The notes under the pieces were generated by a model, which saw only the letters and a program-made list of their open reading frames with translations, made no database searches and had not been told where the DNA came from. A program made the position numbers and the translations under genes. This document shows positions 44,027 through 52,300 of a stretch of DNA of 64,000 nt, one piece after another. Numbering within the stretch: position 1 is the first letter of the stretch; every line of letters begins with the position of its first letter. Origin of the DNA: Anatilimnocola aggregata (GTDB taxonomy: Bacteria > Planctomycetota > Planctomycetia > Pirellulales > Pirellulaceae); the NCBI RefSeq assembly GCF_007747655.1, contig NZ_CP036274.1, positions 6,386,001-6,450,000 of the forward strand, read 5' to 3'.

Positions 44027-47000
44027 TTAATCCTGCCGGGTCGTCCAGTGGTCGAGCTGTTGCCTGGCCTGATCGAGCGTGAGAAGGCGGGGCGGAAGGA
44101 TGGCGGCGAGATCTTCTTCCTGCTGACGCTGGTCGGTGGGGCGGAGTGCGAGGTCAACTTCTTCTTCGAGCGCGACGAGCCAGGCGGGAACATCGAGACC
44201 AACGCCGGTGGGCTCGCGCGTGAGCGTGGCCGTTTCGAACTCCAGCATTTCGAACTTGGGAGACTCGCCACCCTGGCGAGCTTCTTCGATGGCTGGCTCG
44301 ACGAGGGCGCGAATGCGATCGATGGTGAGTGGACGAACGAAGCGCTCGGCCAGGCGGTCGGCAACCGTCGGCATTCGCATGGCATATTTCTTTTGCAGAT
44401 CGGCCAGCCGCGTCAGGTATTGTTCCGCTTCATCCTGAATCCGCTCCGAAAGTGCCCGCCGCCAAACACGGGCCGCGATCTCTTCGCCACGGCGCACGAG
44501 AATTTCGTGAGCGAGAACCACGGGCTTCAGATTCCAGCAGACGCGGTCATAACGGGTTCGCAGGCGGAGAAAATCGAGCAGCATGTACAGCAGCTCGCCC
44601 CGGTCAGACTGGGTCGTCGTGCTGTTGTAGTCCCGATATTCGCCGTAGTTTTCGACGATCGACTCGAGCACCATGCCAAGCAGTTCGGCCGTTTCTTCCA
44701 GCGGCAAATCGCCTTGCAGATCGTCGAGCAGCTTTTGCGGAGCATCGTCGGGGCGATCGTCTTTCAAACTGGTGAGCCAACGGGCCGGGCCCTGATGCAT
44801 GATCGCGCGAATGTTGCCGAGATTCAAAAATCGCTGCGTGAAGAGCTCTTCGCCATACTTTTCGACGAATGCGACCACGCGCTTCCAAGTTGACTTATCG
44901 TGTACTCGCTCGAGCGCACTGAGCCTCAGCGTGCGGCTATGAGCCAGCCAGCTGGTGAGCATGCTCTCGGTCAATTGTTCGAGGCAAGCGACGAGGGGCT
45001 CAGCAGCTTGATCGTCCGTGGCTCCCGCCGCTCGCGGCCACGATTGACCCGAAACAACCAGGCTCTCGACAATCGCCTTGTAGCCAATTTTGAACAGCTC
45101 GTCGAACTCGGTGACCGCGCCAGGCCCGACCGGATGCTCGCGTTCCATTTGCCTAGCCACATCGAGCAGTTGACACGTTTCGATCCAGAGTCCGCAGCGG
45201 GGGAGCCAGGCCAGTAGATCTTGAATCGCATGCTGACGCGTGCGGACGACGACGATCTCTGGCGGATTGCCACCTTTGCCCAGCGGCACATACAGCAGCG
45301 GTAACTGCAACAACGTCTTGAAGAGCGATTCGCAGGCCGACTTAACAGCAGCCTCGTCTCGTCGCAACAATGCGGTGAACACTGCAATCAGTCGCTCGGC
45401 CTCTTCGTTGGCGGCAACGGGTGCCGCCGGAGCAGCCTGGTTGAGCGCGGCCTGAGCAGCGATGAGGAGCCGGGCTGCATCGGCCATTTCGACGCTGCAA
45501 CTCACGACCCGTTCGAGCAACGATTCCTTAATCATCCGGCGACGGTCGTATTCAACCATCGAATCGTGATCGCCCGAGGGAGTCGGGATGCGGTAGTCGC
45601 GCACTGCCGCCACCAGCCGAGTGAGGCCGGTCATGTTCGTCTGCGCTTGTTCAATCCAGCGCTGCATGGCCGAGGTGCGTCGTTGTTGCGCAGCATCGGA
45701 CTGATTCGTGGGGTTGTTTGCTTCGCGCGTAATCGCCGCAAACGCGGGGCTGACAATCGTCTGCTTCCACAGCCGAGCAACCGTGGCGAGGAACGCCAAC
45801 CGATCGGCAACTTGCTTTGATTGATGCTGCAGCTCGTCGTGCGTATCGTCGCCCGTTTCGAAAATCGCCCCCTCGACGCCATCGTCGGTGCTATCTCGAT
45901 AGACCATGTCCTCGTAGGCCGAGTCGAAGCGATTTCCCTCTTCTTCATCCTCTTCGGCAATCGTCGTAGCGGCACTCGCTCCGCGCTTGCCACCCCCCAG
46001 TTCAAACTTGGGAACGTTCCATAGCCCCTCGGCATTCGCTTCTAAATAGTCGAGGAACTTGCGGGCACTGTCCCAGGCCTTGAGTGCGACTTCAGGCTGC
46101 GCGTCGCTGGTGGCCGTGGTGGCTGTTACCCAGCGCTGTACCTGGTCGTGAAACGAAGCATCGCCATGCTCCAGTCCAATCGCATCGGCCCGGCTGAGCC
46201 AGCTCATGAGCAGCGCCATCGAGGCCACAAAGTCGCCACGTTCGAGCAGCGAATCGATGACCATCGAATAGGCTTTGGGCGAATCAAATACTTCGGCATG
46301 AGGTGCCCAGAAACCAACATCGCCCGCAGCTGCCCCCGCTTTATGCCACACCTGCAGCGCCTTCGCGACTCGTTCGGCCGCGCGAAAGACGACGAGCGAA
46401 TCGACGGCTTCGACTGTCGACACTTCGTGCGCCGCAAATTGATTCCACCAGCCAGCGGTGTTTTTGAATTGGCGCGCAATGCGATCGGCCACTTCGGTTC
46501 GGTCGCTGGCGGCCGCTTCGCTCCAGATCAAAGAGTACAGCGCCCAAATTCGCTCCATGAGCGCGACCAGTTCGTCGGCCCGATGGTCGCGCACGCTGTT
46601 TTCGAGTGCCGGGAACAAGCTGAAGTGGGCATCGAAGCCGAGGATATTCCAAGGGTCGATAATCGCGCCGCAATGGATGGCCCGCTTGAGCATGTCGATG
46701 ATCTGCGGCATCGCATCGGCGGCCGCTTCCAGCTTGCCGGCCGCACAGGCGAGCTGTCCCGTCGTCAGCAGGCAATCGATCTGGCAGAGCATGCGGGCTG
46801 AAGCGCAAGGAACAACATTCGCTTGCCGGGCAGCTGCTTCCACATGTCCAAGTCGGGCGAAAATACGAGCCAGATGAACATGCTCTAACTGCGACGCACG
46901 CGAGCGTGCAAGTTGAGCATTCAGATGCTGCCGAGCGCCACCGAAGGGCTGACGTTTTTGCGCCGCTTCGGCCTTAAGGCGTTCGCGATGTTCGCCATTG

Positions 47001-48004
47001 GTCCGGTCGAGCAACTGTTCATAGAACGCATCGCGATACTTGGCGATACGCGGCAACAACTTGGCCAGCGTCACGTTCGAATCGTGCGCGCCGGGCCCTT
47101 CGCCACTGATGCCCGACGCCATCAGCACGGTGCCGGCCAGCACCGCGGCCGCTTCAAACTTCAATTCATCGGCCGGAATCTGGTTTTCTTCGGTCAGACG
47201 CCGCATGAGGGCATCGAGCGTGATCTGCTGCACGACAAAGCGACGATAGAAGCCGTGATGATCGATTTGATGCGGATCCCACTGGCCGAAATGATAATTC
47301 GGCCGCTTGTTCGCCGGATGATCGAAATCGTAAGCCCGCGGATCGATGGCCAACTCTTCGAGCCGATGCGGAAAGAAGCAGGCCTGCCGCAGCAGGTTCT
47401 CGTCGGTTCCGTCGAGCAGTTTGAGGGCGATCTCGATGACCTCTCGCTCGGGGCCGTAGCTGATGCCAACGCCACGAATGTAAAGCGGCACGGGGCGGCA
47501 GAATTCATGGGCATAAGGCTCGATCCGCTGCGTCTCCAGTGCCGCCACCGGACGATGACCAATGTAATCGCTCAGCTGCTTAATGGCTCCGGTAACGATT
47601 CGGTCCGATTGATCCCACGGTTGTCCTTGCCGCAACACTGCTTCGAAAGCTCGGGCCAGGAAAAACGGACGAAACAACGCTTCTGGCGTTTGATGAAAGA
47701 GCAGATCGCGATGAAAGTCGCGGTAAGCGGGCAAGAGTTTCTCGAACGTCAGCTCCAGCACGGCAGTGGCTTGTTGCACGTCTTGGAACGCTGGATTGCT
47801 CCCGGGCAGCTGTTGCAAGTCACTCTGCAGCAACTCGTACAGTCGCTGCCAACTTCGGTCGCCCAGGGCCTGCTGATCGACTTGTTCGAACAATTGGTTC
47901 AGGCTGGCCAAGAACTGCGGATCCGTGCTGCCGGACGAGAAATTCAGGTAGCCGAGGACCCTGTCCAGGGCCAAACGCCCGGCCTCGGTTTCTCGTCCTG
48001 TCAT
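44027..48004 (-). CDS. 1325-residue orphan protein
   Basis: A continuous frame of 1325 residues starts MTGRETEAGRLALDRVLGYL at 48004. It has no signal peptide or membrane helix and seems almost entirely helical with Arg/Glu/Ala/Leu-rich character, e.g. VKSACESLFKTLLQLPLLYV and ESIVENYGEYRDYN. An acidic segment EEDEEEGNRF lies near residue 690. I do not recognise any domain. The length and coding character make it clearly real. It is transcribed toward the tandem BMC gene (190-base gap). Confidence 0.75.
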   Translation of the reverse strand: MTGRETEAGRLALDRVLGYLNFSSGSTDPQFLASLNQLFEQVDQQALGDRSWQRLYELLQSDLQQLPGSNPAFQDVQQATAVLELTFEKLLPAYRDFHRDLLFHQTPEALFRPFFLARAFEAVLRQGQPWDQSDRIVTGAIKQLSDYIGHRPVAALETQRIEPYAHEFCRPVPLYIRGVGISYGPEREVIEIALKLLDGTDENLLRQACFFPHRLEELAIDPRAYDFDHPANKRPNYHFGQWDPHQIDHHGFYRRFVVQQITLDALMRRLTEENQIPADELKFEAAAVLAGTVLMASGISGEGPGAHDSNVTLAKLLPRIAKYRDAFYEQLLDRTNGEHRERLKAEAAQKRQPFGGARQHLNAQLARSRASQLEHVHLARIFARLGHVEAAARQANVVPCASARMLCQIDCLLTTGQLACAAGKLEAAADAMPQIIDMLKRAIHCGAIIDPWNILGFDAHFSLFPALENSVRDHRADELVALMERIWALYSLIWSEAAASDRTEVADRIARQFKNTAGWWNQFAAHEVSTVEAVDSLVVFRAAERVAKALQVWHKAGAAAGDVGFWAPHAEVFDSPKAYSMVIDSLLERGDFVASMALLMSWLSRADAIGLEHGDASFHDQVQRWVTATTATSDAQPEVALKAWDSARKFLDYLEANAEGLWNVPKFELGGGKRGASAATTIAEEDEEEGNRFDSAYEDMVYRDSTDDGVEGAIFETGDDTHDELQHQSKQVADRLAFLATVARLWKQTIVSPAFAAITREANNPTNQSDAAQQRRTSAMQRWIEQAQTNMTGLTRLVAAVRDYRIPTPSGDHDSMVEYDRRRMIKESLLERVVSCSVEMADAARLLIAAQAALNQAAPAAPVAANEEAERLIAVFTALLRRDEAAVKSACESLFKTLLQLPLLYVPLGKGGNPPEIVVVRTRQHAIQDLLAWLPRCGLWIETCQLLDVARQMEREHPVGPGAVTEFDELFKIGYKAIVESLVVSGQSWPRAAGATDDQAAEPLVACLEQLTESMLTSWLAHSRTLRLSALERVHDKSTWKRVVAFVEKYGEELFTQRFLNLGNIRAIMHQGPARWLTSLKDDRPDDAPQKLLDDLQGDLPLEETAELLGMVLESIVENYGEYRDYNSTTTQSDRGELLYMLLDFLRLRTRYDRVCWNLKPVVLAHEILVRRGEEIAARVWRRALSERIQDEAEQYLTRLADLQKKYAMRMPTVADRLAERFVRPLTIDRIRALVEPAIEEARQGGESPKFEMLEFETATLTREPTGVGLDVPAWLVALEEEVDLALRPTDQRQQEEDLAAILPPRLLTLDQARQQLDHWTTRQD

Positions 48005-48042
48005 GCCCACACTCCGTCCCAGCACATGCGCCGGCAGTCGAT

Positions 48043-48106
48043 TTACTGCCGGAATCCGGCCCACTATCGTTAAATTACTGCCGGAATCCGGCCCACTATC
48101 GTTAAA
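48043..48106. repeat. Perfect tandem direct repeat, 2 x 32 bases
   Basis: 48043-48074 and 48075-48106 are identical (TTACTGCCGGAATCCGGCCC at the start of each copy, ending GTTAAA). It lies just upstream of the orphan gene, in its 5' region. Each copy contains the palindrome GCCGGAATCCGGC, so hairpins are possible. Confidence 0.9.
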
Positions 48107-48304
48107 CATTGGCTCTTTGGCTTGCCTCGCCCCCACCTTCGGGTCAATTCCCAAGGGAAGTGCCGCTGATCGTGCGAGGCATAGGCGCAAGTCATCTATC
48201 CTAGAAAACAGCCTGCCATTTGGTCTAGCGGGTAAGAAGGGCTAGCAGCTGGTTGCGCGAGCATGGACGCATCGAAATGGCGTGAATGCGTCAGATCGTC
48301 GCGG

Positions 48305-48793
48305 CTAGGCAATTTCCAGCCGAACTTCGCCAATCAGGCCGCCGGGCAAGTGCTCACGGCCTGCACGTTCGATGTGCCGGTCGGTGTAACTCCCTCCGGC
48401 ATTCCCAACAGCGGGAAGTTCGACGACGATCTGCAGCAGGTTACGAAACTTGAGCAGTGCCGTGATCTCATACGTCCGCAGGCCGTCCGCATAGAGTTGA
48501 TCGCCGAGCACCTGGCCGTTGAGTTCGATCGTTCCCTGCCAGTCGAGACGTTCGATCACCAGCGACACGCGCTCTTCTGGCGAGAGATTTGTCGGCAGGC
48601 CAAACCGCCGCGTATAGCGCACCCGGCCGCAAACAAAGTCGTTTCCCAGGACGTGGCCCCAATCCGCCGGGACATCGGTCGTGGTCGCTGCAGGCAGATT
48701 CGTCGTTTCTTCGGCGATGTTGCCGTCTGAGGACAGGCGAAAGCGAGCCAGGGGCTCGATTTGCCACGGGCCGCGAAGTCGAACTGCGTGCAT
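48305..48793 (-). CDS. GH2-type jelly-roll (sugar-binding domain) protein
   Basis: The 162-residue protein resembles the N-terminal sugar-binding domain of family-2 glycosidases: DVPADWGHVLGNDFVCGRVR, FGLPTNLSPEERVSLVIERL, WQGTIELNGQVLG and LLQIVVELPAVGNAGG. No catalytic barrel is attached, so it may bind glycan or be part of a complex. MHAVRLRGPW at 48793 is the start; the frame extends to 49021. The AhpD-like gene ends 17 bases upstream, suggesting an operon. Confidence 0.7.
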   Translation of the reverse strand: MHAVRLRGPWQIEPLARFRLSSDGNIAEETTNLPAATTTDVPADWGHVLGNDFVCGRVRYTRRFGLPTNLSPEERVSLVIERLDWQGTIELNGQVLGDQLYADGLRTYEITALLKFRNLLQIVVELPAVGNAGGSYTDRHIERAGREHLPGGLIGEVRLEIA

Positions 48794-48809
48794 AAAAAAC
48801 GAGACTCGC

Positions 48810-49256
48810 TTACTCAACCGGTGGCAGGACGTCGGGCTCGATCTGGTAGCCATCGGCGAGCGAGTTCGTGCCATTGAACAGCGCGACGATCGCCAGCACT
48901 TCGCCCAGCGTTTCGGAATCGACACCCTGCTTCCGTAATGCGGTGGTGTGCGAGTTGACGCAATACGAACAGCCGTTGGTGGCCGAAACCGCCAGCGCGA
49001 TGATCTCTCGCGTTTTCGCATCGAGTTTGCTCGTGCGGCCAGTCGCCTCGGGGTGCATGAGCGCTTTTAGCTGCCCCCAAATTAATTCCAGATGAGCGGG
49101 CGAAGTAGCGAGCACTCGCCAGAAGTTGGGGACGTGGTCGAGATTCTTCGTTTTCTTGATGTCGTCGAAAATCTGCCGGACTTTTCCGCTGGCCCCTTGT
49201 TCGTCGACCAAGCGCACGGTGGCAGAACGTGCAGCAACGGCAGAAGTCTTTCCCAC
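48810..49256 (-). CDS. AhpD/carboxymuconolactone decarboxylase-family protein
   Basis: The 148-residue protein has the CxxC redox pair with downstream His in NGCSYCVNSHTTALR at about residues 95-109, and the preceding KLDAKTREIIALAVSA, the AhpD signature. Such proteins reduce peroxides or organic hydroperoxides, alone or with a partner. It precedes the GH2-like jelly-roll gene by 17 bases. Confidence 0.88.
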   Translation of the reverse strand: MGKTSAVAARSATVRLVDEQGASGKVRQIFDDIKKTKNLDHVPNFWRVLATSPAHLELIWGQLKALMHPEATGRTSKLDAKTREIIALAVSATNGCSYCVNSHTTALRKQGVDSETLGEVLAIVALFNGTNSLADGYQIEPDVLPPVE

Positions 49257-49360
49257 TGGCAGGTTACCTCTTTCTTACTCTCCAATTTCCAAACTCCCTC
49301 TCCTCGGTACTCCGGGGAGAGGGAATAAGAGTATGACATTTTTACAAAAAAACGTACTAC

Positions 49361-52300
49361 TTACTCGCGTACTTGTTCCAAGTAAAACACGCCTCGTTTA
49401 TTCGCGACGATCACATCGAGCCAGCCATCGCCGTTCATATCGTGAACTTCGAATTGCGTGCCGACGCCGCTGTTGTCGTCGATTTCGTGCCGCGTCCACT
49501 TGGGTTGGCCCGCATCGCGACTTAGCTCATACCAGGCGATGACCGGCGGCTCGTCTTCCCCTGGGTCGTTGCCATTGTGCGCATAAAACCGCTTGCCCGT
49601 CACGAGGTCAGGAAGCCCGTCGCCGTTGATATCGGCAAGAATGAGTGCGTGCGTCTGCGCGAGCTTGTTCTCAATTTCGTGCTGCACGAAACCTTTATCC
49701 GTCTGCTCGTACCACCAGATGCCCGTGCGGTGCGCGCTGGTGCCGACAATGTCGGCGTCCCCATCGCCGTCGAAGTCGTAAGCATACATGTGAGCCTGCG
49801 CAGGGCCGAGCTTGACGTCGGTTCGTTGCCACGGCTCTTTCTCGGCCGTTGCTTTGTCCGCAGGCTGCGCGAACCAGGCATTCGGCGTGAAGAGGTCGAG
49901 CTTACCGTCCTTGTTCAAGTCGCCGACACCGAGCCCGTGATAAAACTTTTGAATGTTCGGATTCGCTTCGGCCGCGATCGGTTGAATCCGCCAATCGAGA
50001 TTGGGCTGTTTGGCGGGACGAGCCAGGGCTAACTTGCCGGAGGCTTCGCCGAAGATCAACTCGCGCTGGCCGTCACCATCGACGTCCGCATATTGCGGGC
50101 TCTCGTTGTTGGTGACGGGGACCGCGCGATGCTTCGGCCAGGGAGTATCGGTGTTGCCGGGATTCTCGAACCACCAGGTCGGCTTGCCGGGAAAATCGAC
50201 GACCAGCAAATCCTGCCGGCCGTCGCCATTAAAATCCTCCGCCCAATTGCAGAACGTATCGCCGTACGTCTTGATGTTGAACTCGTTGGGCTGGGGGGTG
50301 ATCGCGTGCATCTTCCAGCCAGATTTGTCGCCGGGACTACCCGGTGCTTCATACCACACGCTGCCGGCGGCGATATCCAGTTTGCCATCGTTGTTGAAAT
50401 CACCCATCGCGACCCCTTCGCTGCGGAAGCGCTGATCGAGCGTGGTCTTCTTGAAGGTGATTTTGCCCGCTAATTTTCCTGCCGGATTTGGCTTCGATGC
50501 AGGATAGCCCACCGCGAGCTGGCTGCCGGTTGGAATGCTGACCTGAAAATTCTTGTAGCGAACTTCGGTCGCGCCGCCGGAATGCAATTGCAGCGCGATG
50601 ACGCCTTGCCGCGAACCAGTCGGATCATCGAGATCGACGCACTTCTGGCCATTGATCCACGTCTGCACGCGACTGCCAACAGCGAGAATCTCGTACTTGT
50701 TCCAATCACCGAGTTTCACGTGCTTTTCGCCGCTCTCTTTCCACAAGAGTGCGCGGCCATGTTCCTCGTACAACTTGCCCCACCAACCTGCGCCAATATC
50801 AGCCTGGTATCCCTTCACCTCGCCATTGGCGATGGGCTCGCTACGGAACTGAATGCCGCTGTTCCCTTCGTTCCTTGCCAGCTTCACGTCGACGGAGAAG
50901 CGAAAATCACGCAGCGAATACTGACTCGTGAGCCAATGATTTCGCTTGAGGCCCGTAGTGCGGCCGACGATCTCGCCATCTTCGACACTCCATAGGCTCA
51001 TGTCACCGCTGATCCAGCCTGAGAGATCTTTGCCGTTGAAGATGGAACCGGCCGTGTCGTTGTTCGCCAATTGCGGCACTTGCCCGCTACTTGCCAGATA
51101 GGCGACCAGCGACCGCGATTCATGCTGCGAAAGAGGCCGCAGCAGATCGTCGGGCATCATCGAGTTCGCGCTGATCTTCCGCTCTTCGATTTCGCTCTTG
51201 GCAATGGTCAGCAATTCGGTTGGGAGTTGCACGGTAACCGTCGCGTCGTTCTCTTCTTTGAGAATGCCGGTCACCACTCGGCCGTTGCTCAGTAACAACA
51301 CTGTCGGTTGGTATTCCTTCGCCATGACCGCGCTCGGGTCGATCACGTTGCTCAGCAGATAATCGAGATTCGCCCGGTTCGAACCCGTGAGATCGGGACC
51401 GACCTTGCCACCAGTGCCGAACAGCGTATGACACTGCTGACAAGTGCGGGCAAAGACCGCGCGACCAAGCTGCACGTCGTGCGCAATGGCCGGCGGCGAA
51501 GCGAGCAGACTCTTGTACTGCGTAATCAGCAGCGCCTTATCAGCAGCCGTCTCGCGCGACGAACCCCAAACTTTCTCGAGCTGCGCTTGCAGCCCGGCAT
51601 CTTTCAGATTCCGCAGATTCACGACCAGATCAGCAGTGAGATGATTGGCAGGGACTCGCTTGGCTTCGATGGCCGACAGAAGTTCTTTGGCGAATGACGC
51701 GCGACTGCAGAGCGTGGCTAAAACGTCGCGCCGCTCGTCGACGGAGAACTTGTCGTAGACATCGAGCAAGCGAGCAGGAGTCTTCGGATCATCGAGCGTG
51801 GCCAGTCCTCGAATGGCCACGGCGCGCATGGCCGGATCGGTCAGCAGGGCGGCCAGCATGGGGCCCAACTCGTCGTCTTTCACACTTAGTAGGGCGGCTA
51901 ATGCGGCTTGTCGTTCTGCGAGCCGGTGGCTTGGATCCGCAGCTATTCTACGGAGCGAAATAGCGGCGGCGGCATCTCCAAAAGTCAAAGCGAGAATGGT
52001 CGTCTGTCGCTTCAAATCAGGGTCTGACACGTTCGCTAGTTTGGCTGCAACCGTTTTCCAAATCTCCGGAGGGACAACTTTTCCACGCCCCTGCAACGCC
52101 ACATTCAAGCCTCGCAGAAAGGCCAGTTGTCGGCCCGCGTCGTCTGTCGAACCCAAACCGGTAAGCAGTAGCTCGAGTGATTTCTCGGGCGTGCTACCTA
52201 GACGACGAACCATATAGTCGGCGATTTTGGGAAACCGATCTCGGGCCCCCATCGCAATCGCCAGCACGCGTTGTTCGTCGACAACTGTCCGTTGTTCAAG

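Noticed and set aside
46913-48073. 386-codon plus-strand frame
   Set aside because: Antisense to the 1325-residue orphan gene, whose frame is continuous over 4 kb.
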